Both the position numbers and the translations under genes were made by a program. From an uncultured Marinomonas sp. (GTDB taxonomy: Bacteria; Pseudomonadota; Gammaproteobacteria; Pseudomonadales; Marinomonadaceae), in contig CANLRQ010000004.1 of the NCBI GenBank assembly GCA_947493575.1, positions 124,001-188,000 of the forward strand: DNA of 64,000 nt. Reading direction: 5' to 3'. Positions within the stretch are counted from its first letter, which is position 1. Each line of letters opens with the position of its first letter. The notes under the pieces are model-generated. The model was not told the origin of the DNA. It did not search any database and saw only the letters and a list, made by a program, of their open reading frames with translations. Shown here piece after piece: positions 38,734-48,228 of the stretch.

Positions 38734-38924
38734 TATGCTATATAAGCCTTATTTTAGAGTACATCTCCGAATCAATACAAATGCGTAATTTATTCGCTCG
38801 GGGGGCTGATATTAAGCAAACCTCTTTTATATGACAAGTTATCACTGTATTGTTTCGCACATTATTATTGGTAAAATGAGTTATTTCTTTTTAAACATAC
38901 TTAATAAATCGTCTAAGGACAATC

Positions 38925-39707
38925 ATGCCACTACTACAAATACTCACAATTTTTGCTTTATTTATTATTGTTGTGATCTCAGTGATAGTAGGAACAAGGG
39001 CTCATCAAAAAGAAAGAGAAGCCACTGAACGTCGTTTTAAGAACCTACAACTTCTTAATCGAGCAGATCGAGTACAACATCATATTGCCGGTATTAAAAA
39101 CATTAATACTGATTCCATTGTGACAGACGTATTATATGATTTTTATGTCGATACCCTGAGAGATCTTGCTAATTATAGTGATCAGCCGGCAGAAATCGAA
39201 GAAAGAATTACCAAAGCAGAAGCAGAACGCAATGAGGAGTTGATTGAATTTACCACAACGCCACACTCCTATTCATTCCAAGAAAAAGCAAAATACAAAG
39301 AGCGCCTTACAAAGGTAGCCAAGCTCTTGCTGTATATGCGTCGTAAAGGACGTATCAGCCACTCTCACTATAAAGCTTGCTATGACTATATACGTTGGCT
39401 TAATTTATGGCTGCAATTGAATAGACAGCTTGTGCAGGCGAATAACAACATAAACAGTGGTGACATGAGGGTAGCTCAATCTCTTTACACCGTCATTATG
39501 TCTCATTTAAAGGCAACCTCCATAGACCGCCCTGAAAGACATCAAGCAATTGACTACATTGAAAAACAATTTCAAGCCATTTTAGCACCTCAACTTGTCG
39601 CCATTCACAATGAAGATAATCCTGACGACCAAGTGGCAGATTTAGTGCTCGATTTTGATGAAACATCTGATGATCAATTATTGGACGAAAAAGACGCTAA
39701 GACTTAA
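38925..39707 (+). CDS. membrane-anchored hypothetical protein
   Basis: 260 residues. N-terminal membrane anchor (LLQILTIFALFIIVVISVIVG), then a charged, helix-rich cytoplasmic part with KLLLYMRRKGRISHSHYKACYDYIRWLNLWLQ, and an acidic tail (DLVLDFDETSDDQLLDEKDAK). AAGGACAATC precedes the ATG. Divergent from topA and convergent with the next gene (4-bp overlap of ends). I do not recognise the family; a role at the membrane is only suggested by topology. Confidence 0.75.
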   Translation: MPLLQILTIFALFIIVVISVIVGTRAHQKEREATERRFKNLQLLNRADRVQHHIAGIKNINTDSIVTDVLYDFYVDTLRDLANYSDQPAEIEERITKAEAERNEELIEFTTTPHSYSFQEKAKYKERLTKVAKLLLYMRRKGRISHSHYKACYDYIRWLNLWLQLNRQLVQANNNINSGDMRVAQSLYTVIMSHLKATSIDRPERHQAIDYIEKQFQAILAPQLVAIHNEDNPDDQVADLVLDFDETSDDQLLDEKDAKT

Positions 39708-40183
39708 CGCAGCTCTTGTAACTCAGCAAGCAACTCTGAAAGCGCCTTTACAGTGCTTTCATCTCCCCTCTCCTGCCAATAGCAGGTTATGGCGTTCGAA
39801 GAGATTTCAATGCAATCAATATGCTCACCTATCTCATTTAAGTTTGATGCTGCACTAGATGAGAGAGTAATTTTAGCACTCGACCACCATCCATCACACA
39901 CAACTTCATGCTTCCAAACTTCATGAGGATACAGGTTAATAGTGCTTGTTAAGGTCTTAAGTTCTTTTATTCTATTTAACCGATAAGCGCATGTTTTGAC
40001 AGAAGTTGTTGTTTTATCCCATTTGTCTGGTATGTTTACTTGCATAAGTTGAACGGTGAGCTGGTGTTGTCGAGCTGCCATTCTTAGAGACATTTTATGT
40101 TTATCTCTTTTTGATGGCATAACCCACATAACTGAACCAAACAAGGATAAGGTTATGAATACTACGATTAATATTGTCATCAT
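39704..40183 (-). CDS. membrane-anchored hypothetical protein
   Basis: 159 residues with an N-terminal membrane segment (MTILIVVFITLSLFGSVMWV), a basic stretch (PSKRDKHKMSLRMAARQHQL) and a small soluble domain containing KWDKTTTSVKTCAYRLNRI. It converges on the 260-residue gene, overlapping it by 4 bp, and diverges from uspA. Both single-anchor proteins here may be functionally linked, but I recognise neither. Confidence 0.7.
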   Translation of the reverse strand: MMTILIVVFITLSLFGSVMWVMPSKRDKHKMSLRMAARQHQLTVQLMQVNIPDKWDKTTTSVKTCAYRLNRIKELKTLTSTINLYPHEVWKHEVVCDGWWSSAKITLSSSAASNLNEIGEHIDCIEISSNAITCYWQERGDESTVKALSELLAELQELR

Positions 40184-40230
40184 CTTCTCAAATTGAACTA
40201 TTATTATTGTGTAATGAATTGGAGGTACTT

Positions 40231-40662
40231 ATGCCCTATAAAAAAATAATACTTGCGGCGGATCTAACGGATGGTGTGAACCAAGTATCAGATAAGGCAA
40301 TACAACTGTGTAAAAACTCTGGTGCTGAATTAATACTAATTCATGTCATCGAATCATTAAATTACGCCTATGGTGGCGATGTCCCAATTGATATTACTGA
40401 TATTCAACATCAACTACATACGGACGCAAATACAAAAATGGACCTTCTCGTCCAACAACTGGATATTACACCTTCTGAAACTTGCATTACGCAAGGAGGA
40501 ATCGAACATGAAATCCATCGATTAGCTGAAGAAAAAGGCGCCGACTTAATTGTCGTTGGAAGTCATGGACGCCATGGCTTAGCACTGCTTCTAGGCTCAA
40601 CTGCAAACGGCGTTTTACATGGCGCACCATGCGACGTTTTAGCGGTAAGAGTGAAAGATTAA
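40231..40662 (+). CDS. universal stress protein (UspA family)
   Basis: 143 residues from the ATG at 40231, with GGAGG six bases upstream; a longer in-frame start at 40174 lacks a ribosome site. Usp fold: MPYKKIILAADLTDGVNQVS, LILIHVIESL and the ATP-binding-type motif DLIVVGSHGRHGLALLLGST-AN with VLAVRV at the end. Cytoplasmic stress-related nucleotide-binding protein. Confidence 0.93.
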   Translation: MPYKKIILAADLTDGVNQVSDKAIQLCKNSGAELILIHVIESLNYAYGGDVPIDITDIQHQLHTDANTKMDLLVQQLDITPSETCITQGGIEHEIHRLAEEKGADLIVVGSHGRHGLALLLGSTANGVLHGAPCDVLAVRVKD

Positions 40663-40670
40663 TATCTTGA

Positions 40671-40706
40671 AAATTATAAGGTGGCCATTTAGCCACCTTA
40701 TAATTT
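40671..40706. terminator. bidirectional terminator between uspA-like gene and cysS
   Basis: 15-bp perfect stem, AAATTATAAGGTGGC (40671-40685) and GCCACCTTATAATTT (40692-40706), loop CATTTA. Lies between two convergent genes. Confidence 0.88.
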
Positions 40707-40732
40707 AACATTTCAAGTTATTTAGCTCAGTA

Positions 40733-42115
40733 TTAACGTCGAGTCCAACTAGTGCCTTCACGGCTATCCAACAGCTCGACACCTTTTTCAGCTAGCTCGT
40801 CTCTTATTTCATCACTACGTGCAAAGTTTTTATCTTTACGAGCCTGTTTACGTTCAGCAATAAATGCCTCAATCTCTTCCTCACTCAGACCTTCAGACAC
40901 GATACTGTTTTGTAAGAAGTACTCTGGATCTTGTCGCAATAAACCAAGCAACTCAGACAAAACATATAACTCTTTAGCCAATACTTCTGCTTCAGAAGGG
41001 CTGCTTGTTTTGGCTTTATTTAATTCACGCACCAAATCAAATAACACGGCAATCGCAACGGGAGTATTAAAGTCATCATTCATCGCGTCATTAAAACGAA
41101 CTGAGAAGTCCGACTGAACGTAATCTGTGGCAAAAGTTTGATCTTTCAGAGCGTTATACAATCTCTCAAGTTTTACTTTTGCCTCTAATAAGCTTTCTTC
41201 AGAGTAGTCAATTGCACTGCGATATTGGCTTGATACCATCAAAAAACGAACCACTTCAGGATTGTACTTTTCCAGTACATCACGCACAGTAAAGAAGTTA
41301 CCCAATGATTTGGACATTTTTTCATTATTTACACGAACTGGCCCACAATGCATCCATACATTTGCGTATTTTTCACCTGTTGCCGCCTCTGATTGAGCGA
41401 TTTCATTTTCATGATGAGGAAATTTTAAATCTGGACCACCGCCGTGAATATCAAAGTGCGCACCCAAACAGCTGGTTGCCATCGCTGAACATTCAATGTG
41501 CCAGCCGGGTCGACCTGCACCCCAAGGTGATGACCAATGCACCTCACCTTCTTTTACCATTTTCCACAAAACAAAGTCAGCAGGATGCTCTTTGGCCATT
41601 TCAACATCAATTCGAGCGCCTGCTAACATGTCTTCAAGCTTGCGGTTATTCAATTTACCGTATTCTTTAAACGCAGACGCACGATAGTAAACATCGCCCG
41701 TCGAACCTTGATAAGCAAACCCTTTTTCAATTAAGGTTTGAATCATATCAATCATTTCTTGCATGAACTCAGTTGCTTTTGGCTCACGATCAGGCATTTT
41801 ATTGCCTAACTTAAGCTCATCTTCAACTTGTGCTTGGATCATTCTCTGAGTGAGTGACTCAGTTGTTTCGTTATTTTCTGCGGCTCTTTTAATGATTTTG
41901 TCCTCTACATCCGTGATGTTTCGAATGTAGTTTAAATCATAGCCAACATGACGCAGGTGACGTGAGATAAGATCAAACGATATCATTGCCCGTGCATGAC
42001 CAATGTGGCAATAATCGTAAACGGTGTTACCACACACATACATGCCTACTTCACCAGGAACAATTGGATGAAACTCTTCTTTCTTACCTGTGAGTGTATT
42101 GTATATTTTCAACAT
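40733..42115 (-). CDS. cysS: cysteinyl-tRNA synthetase
   Basis: 460 residues. HIGH motif at 37-40 (DYCHIGHARAM), KMSKS at 266-270 (NNEKMSKSLGNF) and the zinc ligands C28, C209, H234 and E238 that discriminate cysteine. Charges tRNA-Cys. It follows glnS by 9 bp on the same strand, a pairing seen in several gammaproteobacteria. Confidence 0.98.
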   Translation of the reverse strand: MLKIYNTLTGKKEEFHPIVPGEVGMYVCGNTVYDYCHIGHARAMISFDLISRHLRHVGYDLNYIRNITDVEDKIIKRAAENNETTESLTQRMIQAQVEDELKLGNKMPDREPKATEFMQEMIDMIQTLIEKGFAYQGSTGDVYYRASAFKEYGKLNNRKLEDMLAGARIDVEMAKEHPADFVLWKMVKEGEVHWSSPWGAGRPGWHIECSAMATSCLGAHFDIHGGGPDLKFPHHENEIAQSEAATGEKYANVWMHCGPVRVNNEKMSKSLGNFFTVRDVLEKYNPEVVRFLMVSSQYRSAIDYSEESLLEAKVKLERLYNALKDQTFATDYVQSDFSVRFNDAMNDDFNTPVAIAVLFDLVRELNKAKTSSPSEAEVLAKELYVLSELLGLLRQDPEYFLQNSIVSEGLSEEEIEAFIAERKQARKDKNFARSDEIRDELAEKGVELLDSREGTSWTRR

Positions 42116-42124
42116 TCGCTTGTA

Positions 42125-43795
42125 TTACCTTTTCGCTTCAATTTTGGCCCAAGAATCACGCAATGTGACGGTACGATTAAAAGTTAATGTATCAGAGACT
42201 AAATCCCGACAGAAATAACCTTCGCGCTCAAATTGAAAGCCAGTACCTTTAGCAGCAGTTTCAAGAGACGGCTCTAGCTTTGCATTACCTAATACAAGCA
42301 ATGACTCTTGATTAATGAAATCAAGGAAAGTTTTACTTTCATGGTTTGCATCTGGTGCAGCCTCATTAAACAAACGGTCATACAATCGAACTTCAGCGGT
42401 AATTGCATGGTTTGCACTAACCCAATGAATAACACCTTTTGGTTTATATCCTTCTGGGTTTACACCTAGGGTATTTTCATCATAGCGACATAAGAGTTCA
42501 ACAACGTCACCCTCTTCATTCTTAATCGCTTCATCACAGGTTATTACATAACCACCGCGAAGACGAACGGCTTCACCTAAGGTTAAACGTTTCCATTTTT
42601 TAGGTGGAACTTCAGCGAAATCAGCCGCGTCGATAAATAAATTTTTCGAAAATGGCACCTGACGAGTTCCAGCATCTGCATTTTTCGGATGATTATTTAC
42701 CGTGAAAATCTCTTCTTGTTCATCAGGATAATTTGTTAGCGTCACTTTTATTGGGTTTAAAACCGCCATTGCTCGATTAGCATTTTGATCCAAATCTTCT
42801 CGAATGGCATGTTCCAACATGCTTACATCAACAATACCGTCAGAACGGGTGACACCAATACGCTCACAGAAATTACGAATAGAGCGAGCTGTATATCCAC
42901 GTCTACGTAGTCCAGAGATAGTGGACATTCTTGGATCATCCCAACCTTCAACATGACCCTCATCAACTAACTGTTTAAGTTTACGTTTACTAGTGACAGT
43001 GTAATTTAAGTTTAAACGCGCAAATTCAATCTGTTGCGGATGAGCTGTATTTAACGTATCCAACACCCAATCATATAAAGGTCTATGATCTTGAAACTCT
43101 AATGTACAGATGGAATGAGTGACATCTTCCATTGCATCCGAAAGGCAATGGGTAAAGTCGTACATAGGATAGACACACCATTTATCACCCGTTTGATGAT
43201 GATGAATATGGCGAATGCGATAAATAATTGGATCGCGCATATTAATATTTGGGCTTGCCATATCTATTTTAGCTCGAAGCACCATTGCGCCATCCGCAAA
43301 CTCACCCTCTTTCATCTGGGTAAATAAGGCTAAGTTGTCTTCAACACTGGTATCTCTATAAGGGCTATTTTTACCTGGTTCTTTTAGAGTGCCACGATAT
43401 TCACGCATTTCTTCAGGGGTTAATTTACAAACATATGCTTTACCCAATTTAATGAGTTGAACAGCAAACTCAAACAATTGATCAAAGTAGTTTGATGCAA
43501 ACTTAGGTTCGTCTGCCCATGTAAAGCCTAACCATTCAACATCCTTCTTGATGGAGTTAATGTATTCCAAGCTTTCTTTTTCTGGATTAGTGTCGTCGAA
43601 GCGTAAATTGCATTGTCCATCGAAGCGTTCAGCAATACCAAAATTTAAACAAATGGATTTTGCATGGCCAATATGCAGATACCCATTTGGTTCTGGCGGA
43701 AAACGGGTCATAACGTTGCCCGCATATTTTCCAGTTTCATTATCTTTATCAATAATTTGAGTTATAAAATTGCCTGTTTTTGGAGTCTCTGACAT
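42125..43795 (-). CDS. glnS: glutaminyl-tRNA synthetase
   Basis: 556 residues. HIGH motif at 41-44 ([17 protein letters not shown]), KMSKS counterpart [11 protein letters not shown], and FDDTNPEKE and [20 protein letters not shown] typical of GlnRS rather than GluRS. The C-terminal anticodon-binding beta-barrels are complete. Upstream partner of cysS. Confidence 0.98.
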   Translation of the reverse strand: MSETPKTGNFITQIIDKDNETGKYAGNVMTRFPPEPNGYLHIGHAKSICLNFGIAERFDGQCNLRFDDTNPEKESLEYINSIKKDVEWLGFTWADEPKFASNYFDQLFEFAVQLIKLGKAYVCKLTPEEMREYRGTLKEPGKNSPYRDTSVEDNLALFTQMKEGEFADGAMVLRAKIDMASPNINMRDPIIYRIRHIHHHQTGDKWCVYPMYDFTHCLSDAMEDVTHSICTLEFQDHRPLYDWVLDTLNTAHPQQIEFARLNLNYTVTSKRKLKQLVDEGHVEGWDDPRMSTISGLRRRGYTARSIRNFCERIGVTRSDGIVDVSMLEHAIREDLDQNANRAMAVLNPIKVTLTNYPDEQEEIFTVNNHPKNADAGTRQVPFSKNLFIDAADFAEVPPKKWKRLTLGEAVRLRGGYVITCDEAIKNEEGDVVELLCRYDENTLGVNPEGYKPKGVIHWVSANHAITAEVRLYDRLFNEAAPDANHESKTFLDFINQESLLVLGNAKLEPSLETAAKGTGFQFEREGYFCRDLVSDTLTFNRTVTLRDSWAKIEAKR

Positions 43796-43901
43796 GAAAA
43801 TGCGCGTCCCGATCTGAATTCATCTAACAAGATTGTTAACTTTGCCCGTTAGTATATCCGATTTAAGTTTTATAGTAATAATCATGTCCGTAATTTTTCA
43901 G

Positions 43902-44228
43902 TTAGCCACTAACAATTTTTACTGTGAAAAACACAAATACACCCACAATAATCGTCAGCAGTTGTTTTTGTAGCCAGATACCTGTGATAAAAGCAAAAAG
44001 AGCACCTAAAACCCAAGGACTATCCAATGAAACATGGACACTGTTATTAGACACAAAAACCATCGGCGTAATAATGGCGGTTAAAACGGCAACAGGGACA
44101 AACTTTAACCCTCTGTCTAAAAATGCAGGCATAACTACCTTGTTGGCTTTTGCAAAAAGTACAAACCTAATGCCAAATGTGACAACAAACATGCCTAGTA
44201 GAATTAACACATAGTTCATTGTGTTCAT
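43902..44228 (-). CDS. azlD: AzlD-family branched-chain amino-acid transport subunit
   Basis: 108 residues, four hydrophobic segments covering nearly the whole chain. The pattern GIRFVLFAKANKVVMPAFLDRGLKFVPVAVL is the AzlD signature. Its start overlaps the azlC stop by 4 bp. The small partner of AzlC in branched-chain amino-acid export. Confidence 0.92.
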   Translation of the reverse strand: MNTMNYVLILLGMFVVTFGIRFVLFAKANKVVMPAFLDRGLKFVPVAVLTAIITPMVFVSNNSVHVSLDSPWVLGALFAFITGIWLQKQLLTIIVGVFVFFTVKIVSG

Positions 44229-44953
44229 TTTACTTCCCCTTTCTCGAAGGCATTCACATTTGATGAATACTGCACATCAGCAATATAACCAACCGCTACC
44301 CCAATAATAGCCGATAGCAACAATCCCAAATTGTTTGGCAAATCAAACAGAATTAGAGAAGACATGCCAGCTGAAATCATAGATAACCAAAAAGGATAAG
44401 ACTTCAAATAAGGCGTAATAATGCCAATAAAGGTTGCAACCATGGCAAATTCAAGGCCCCACTCACTCATTCCCGGTATTAATTCACCAAACATGATTCC
44501 TATTACAGTAGTAATATTCCACATAATATAAAAAGACAGGAATGAACCTAGAAATGCCTGATGACCAGATTCTTTACTAATGGCCCCGGTTCCATACAAT
44601 GGTCGGACCGCTGCATAAGTTTCATCTATCAAGCCAAAGCCCATAATAAAACGAGTAGAAATGGGCAAGTGCTTTATGTATTTAACAAGGTCAGCGGCAT
44701 ATAAAAGGTGCCTCAAGTTCACAATAAACGTTGTAGATACAATTACCCATAACGGTGTATCAATAGAAATCAGGCCTATGGCTACAAATTGTGCTGATCC
44801 TGCAAAAACAAACATGGACATTGCAATTGCAAACCATGGGCTCAAGTCATAACTAGATGCTAAGGAACCGAATAAAATTCCAAATGGAATGCCGCCCACT
44901 ATCATGGGGATCGATGCTATAAAACCACGTTTCATTTCTTGTAAAACGCTCAT
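44225..44953 (-). CDS. azlC: AzlC-family branched-chain amino-acid exporter
   Basis: 242 residues with about six to seven membrane segments. MIVGGIPFGILFGSLASSYDLSPW and FAGSAQFVAIGLI are AzlC signatures, and NLRHLLYAADLVKYIKHL follows. GGAGGGAG precedes the ATG. AzlC with AzlD exports branched-chain amino acids and analogues. The MarR-GNAT gene lies just upstream on the same strand. Confidence 0.93.
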   Translation of the reverse strand: MSVLQEMKRGFIASIPMIVGGIPFGILFGSLASSYDLSPWFAIAMSMFVFAGSAQFVAIGLISIDTPLWVIVSTTFIVNLRHLLYAADLVKYIKHLPISTRFIMGFGLIDETYAAVRPLYGTGAISKESGHQAFLGSFLSFYIMWNITTVIGIMFGELIPGMSEWGLEFAMVATFIGIITPYLKSYPFWLSMISAGMSSLILFDLPNNLGLLLSAIIGVAVGYIADVQYSSNVNAFEKGEVK

Positions 44954-45000
44954 ATTATTTTTCTCCCTCCTGCTCTAAATTTTTATTAATGTGCTTTTCC

Positions 45001-45047
45001 GAGACCTTTGCACGACCACTACTCTCATGACTTGGTGCAAAGGTTCC
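45001..45047. repeat. dispersed palindromic element, copy 2
   Basis: Arms GAGACCTTTGCAC (45001-45013) and GTGCAAAGGTTCC (45035-45047), 11 of 13 paired. It overlaps the last codons and stop of the MarR-GNAT gene, and lies upstream of azlC. Confidence 0.88.
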
Positions 45048-45981
45048 TTTCCATATAAACGTCTGCCCTTTCATACATAGAAGGAGTTGGTTTAGGCATT
45101 TTTATAAAACCATTTCTTTCATAAAAAACTCTGGCCGACTCTAGCGAAGATGACGTTTCTAAAGTAATTACTTTAATCCCTTTATCTATTGCATAGCTTA
45201 AGACTTCATTAAATAAATGTTGGGCTACTCCCTGACATTGAGCATGATCAACTACTGCCATTTTCATCATTTCAATGCTCTGCTCTTCGACATTTGGTTT
45301 GACCATCACAGTTCCAAGTAAACTGGTTGCATCTGAACGATCACTAACAGCCACCCAAATCCTTCCACCTTTATCTAACACATTGTGTTTAGGGTGCTTC
45401 AATACATCCTCATCATAAGGCGATATTTGATTTGGAAAATAACGCTTCAACCAAATCATATTGAGCTGACATAAACCCTCTCCATGACTATCATCAAAAG
45501 GAATGACCCTAATACCATGCAACCGATCCAGTATTTTTTCCTGCAACTTGCCGTTCACTAACTGATCCTCTAAACCTTTTAATGACTGCATAAAGTCTCC
45601 GCCTGCTAACTGAACCGCCTGCTCAAGCACAAACTCCATCTCTGTCAAAATAGGTTTCAGTTTCAACATTACTGATAAACCTTTATCTGAAAGCATCAGC
45701 ATAAAACGGCGACTGTCTTTAGGATCGATGATTTTTTCAATCAAACATTCATTGACCATTTTCGATACTTGCTTACTGATTGCAGGATGGGAAAGCTTCA
45801 GTTGATTGGCGATATCGACCACTGAAAGTGCCCCCATTTCATGTAACACCTTCAATATTGGAAAGTAGGTTGATGAAATTGGAATATAACAACGAACATA
45901 CAAGTCTTGCACTTCAGAAAATAAACTGTCACTTAATCGCTTCAGACGACTACCAAGCGTTAGAACGCCAAATTGTTCCAT
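45025..45981 (-). CDS. MarR-type HTH fused to GNAT acetyltransferase
   Basis: 318 residues from the ATG at 45981; the longer frame to 46077 would add a non-conserved hydrophobic start. Residues about 1-150 are a MarR winged HTH (VVDIANQLKLSHPAISKQVS, DPKDSRRFMLMLSDKG). Residues about 160-315 are a GNAT domain (IRVIPFDDSHGEG, WVAVSDRSD, MKMAVVDHAQCQGVAQHLFN, ITLETSSSLESARVFYERNG). Such fusions are known; they may sense and acetylate a small ligand. The last residues and stop codon come from the palindromic element at 45001-45047. Confidence 0.88.
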   Translation of the reverse strand: MEQFGVLTLGSRLKRLSDSLFSEVQDLYVRCYIPISSTYFPILKVLHEMGALSVVDIANQLKLSHPAISKQVSKMVNECLIEKIIDPKDSRRFMLMLSDKGLSVMLKLKPILTEMEFVLEQAVQLAGGDFMQSLKGLEDQLVNGKLQEKILDRLHGIRVIPFDDSHGEGLCQLNMIWLKRYFPNQISPYDEDVLKHPKHNVLDKGGRIWVAVSDRSDATSLLGTVMVKPNVEEQSIEMMKMAVVDHAQCQGVAQHLFNEVLSYAIDKGIKVITLETSSSLESARVFYERNGFIKMPKPTPSMYERADVYMERNLCTKS

Positions 45982-46186
45982 AATAAAATATCCGTAACCG
46001 GTTACGCTTTTTATATTAACAACCAGATTACTTACAAACAAGCCCAAAAAGACAGAAGTTAACCTAAGCATTAACATTCATCTCTGCTATAATCCCGCAA
46101 CGAATTTAAGCGCCTCTCTATTTGATATAAATTTTGTAGAAATGAGTGTTGCGCCAATACATACCGAACACATATAGGGGGGAGTA

Positions 46187-46843
46187 ATGTCCAAAAAGGT
46201 AGTGGTTGTATATTCTGGAGGAATGGATTCTTTTACCGTCCTGCATAGTGCTATACAGTCTGGTGCAGACGTCTTTGCTATTTCATTTAATTATGGACAA
46301 AGACACGATAAAGAGCTCATTGTTGCTCAGAAAGTGTGCCAAAACCTGAACATACCGCATAAAGTCGTGGACATAAGCAGTATTAATTCATTAATGGCTG
46401 GCTCATCTTTGACAAGTGATATCGACATCCCTGAAGGTCATTATGAAGATGACAATATGAAATCCACGGTTGTGCCAAATAGAAACATGGTGCTGCTTTC
46501 AATGGCAATTGCTTACGCTGTATCTTTAGAAGCATCTGCTGTGTACTACGGAGCCCATTCAGGTGATCACCATATATATCCGGATTGCCGCCCTGAGTTT
46601 GTTCAAGCAATGAATGCTGTTTCACTTATAGCTAACTACCAATCTGTAGAAATAGTGACACCTTACCTTAATAACACTAAAGGTGAAATTTTAGCGTCTG
46701 GACTTGCTATGAACTTAAATTACGCAGACACATGGACATGCTATAACGGAAGAGAAAAAGCTTGCGGTAAATGTGGCTCCTGCGTCGAACGTTTAGAAGC
46801 ATTTTCTGAGCAAGGTATACAAGACCCTCTGTCATACGAATAA
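46187..46843 (+). CDS. queC: 7-cyano-7-deazaguanine synthase QueC
   Basis: 218 residues. PP-loop [15 protein letters not shown] at the N-terminus; adenylation-site [29 protein letters not shown]-terminal zinc site [19 protein letters not shown] with four Cys. Converts 7-carboxy-7-deazaguanine to preQ0 in queuosine synthesis. GGGGGGAG precedes the ATG. queE follows on the same strand, separated by a palindromic element. Confidence 0.97.
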   Translation: MSKKVVVVYSGGMDSFTVLHSAIQSGADVFAISFNYGQRHDKELIVAQKVCQNLNIPHKVVDISSINSLMAGSSLTSDIDIPEGHYEDDNMKSTVVPNRNMVLLSMAIAYAVSLEASAVYYGAHSGDHHIYPDCRPEFVQAMNAVSLIANYQSVEIVTPYLNNTKGEILASGLAMNLNYADTWTCYNGREKACGKCGSCVERLEAFSEQGIQDPLSYE

Positions 46844-46869
46844 TCCATTAATCCTAGACAATTTTAGTC

Positions 46870-46915
46870 AAGACCTTTGCACGATCACTACGCTTATGAC
46901 TTCGTGCAATGATCT
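46870..46915. repeat. dispersed palindromic element, copy 3
   Basis: AAGACCTTTGCACGATCACT at the left and GTGCAATGATCTC at the right, with a middle (CTTATGACTT) shared with copy 2. Lies between queC and queE. Confidence 0.85.
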
Positions 46916-47015
46916 CTAGCTGATTAGCTTCTGTTCTACAGACCCACTAGTCATAAACTAAAGTCATTCACCCTTGCCTCGACTGTATTCGAGTAACTAA
47001 TAAGGTGTAATATAA

Positions 47016-47666
47016 ATGTACACAGTTAAAGAATCCTTCTACTCCCTACAAGGAGAAGGAGCTCATGCTGGACGCCCTGCTGTCTTTTGCCGCTTTTCTG
47101 GCTGTAACTTATGGTCAGGCAAAGAAATTCACAGAGAATCTTCAGAATGTCAATTTTGTGATACTGATTTTATCGGCATAGATGGCCAAAACGGTGGTAA
47201 GTTTCGTACGTCTGCTGATCTTGCTCTGCACTTAAATGCGCAATGGCCAATTGAGCGCGCTCATAAATACGTAGTTTTTACTGGTGGAGAACCCGCATTA
47301 CAATTAGACACAGATTTAATTAATGAAATGCACTCTCTTGGGTTTGAAATAGCAATAGAAACAAATGGCACGCTACCACTACCTGAAGGCATAGATTGGA
47401 TATGCGTTAGCCCTAAAACAACAAAACCTCTAGTCGTCAATAAAGGCCATGAATTAAAGCTTGTCTATCCACAAACTCATATTACTCCTGAGCTATTTAC
47501 ATCTTTAGATTTTGAACACTTTTATTTACAACCTATGGATCAAAGTCACTTACCTAAGGACAGAATTTCACCAGAATCATCACAAAATCTCACTCTTCGC
47601 TATTGTTTGCATAATCCACAGTGGCGTCTTAGCTTACAAACGCATAAAATGCTCAACATTGATTAA
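47016..47666 (+). CDS. queE: 7-carboxy-7-deazaguanine synthase QueE
   Basis: 216 residues. Radical-SAM protein whose three cluster cysteines are C30, C45 and C48 (CX14CX2C), the expanded-loop variant known for QueE of Burkholderia multivorans. Opening VKESFYSLQGEGAHAGRPAVFCRF and FTGGEPALQLD are family signatures. Ring-contracts 6-carboxytetrahydropterin to 7-carboxy-7-deazaguanine, one step before QueC. Confidence 0.96.
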   Translation: MYTVKESFYSLQGEGAHAGRPAVFCRFSGCNLWSGKEIHRESSECQFCDTDFIGIDGQNGGKFRTSADLALHLNAQWPIERAHKYVVFTGGEPALQLDTDLINEMHSLGFEIAIETNGTLPLPEGIDWICVSPKTTKPLVVNKGHELKLVYPQTHITPELFTSLDFEHFYLQPMDQSHLPKDRISPESSQNLTLRYCLHNPQWRLSLQTHKMLNID

Positions 47667-47726
47667 ACGACCTTACCAATTCTTAGGTCATTTTTTTGCT
47701 TTAACCATTAATTAAGGAATCATACT

Positions 47727-48227
47727 ATGATCGTTCTACATACAAATCACGGCGACATTACTATTGAATTAAATTACGACAAAGCGCCTAAGTCATCTAA
47801 AAACTTTGAAGCGTATGTTGAGTCTGGTTTTTATAATGGACTTGTCTTTCACCGAGTTATTAATGGTTTCATGATTCAAGGTGGTGGATTTGAACCAGGA
47901 ATGACTCAAAAAGAAAGTAATGACCCAATCGAAAACGAAGCAGATAATGGATTAACGAATGAAATAGGTACATTAGCGATGGCTCGCACAATGGATCCTC
48001 ATTCCGCGTCTTCACAATTTTTCATAAATGTTGGTAATAACGGTTTCTTAAACCATAAATCAAAAACCACAAATGGCTGGGGCTACGCAGTATTTGGTAA
48101 AGTAACAGCAGGAATTGATGTAGTAAACAAAATCAAAGAAGTTGCTACTACTACAAAGTCTGGCCACCAAGACGTACCAGTTGAAGACGTAATAATCGAA
48201 AGCGCTGAGATCATTAAAGAGTCGTAA
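47727..48227 (+). CDS. ppiB: cytoplasmic peptidyl-prolyl isomerase (cyclophilin PpiB)
   Basis: 166 residues, no signal peptide, so the cytoplasmic type. Cyclophilin motifs: [13 protein letters not shown] (catalytic Arg), [20 protein letters not shown] and [19 protein letters not shown]. Isomerises X-Pro bonds. It ends 1 bp before lpxH, so the two are an operon, as in many gammaproteobacteria. Confidence 0.96.
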   Translation: MIVLHTNHGDITIELNYDKAPKSSKNFEAYVESGFYNGLVFHRVINGFMIQGGGFEPGMTQKESNDPIENEADNGLTNEIGTLAMARTMDPHSASSQFFINVGNNGFLNHKSKTTNGWGYAVFGKVTAGIDVVNKIKEVATTTKSGHQDVPVEDVIIESAEIIKES

Positions 48228-48228
48228 A

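Noticed and set aside
40174..40230. N-terminal extension of the universal stress protein
   Set aside because: Residues before MPYKKIILAADL are not part of the fold, and GGAGG precedes the ATG at 40231.
46078..46186. preQ1 or other riboswitch upstream of queC
   Set aside because: I could not fold a preQ1-type H-type pseudoknot or other known pattern in the 110-bp leader; only a TATAAT-like hexamer at 46088 stands out.
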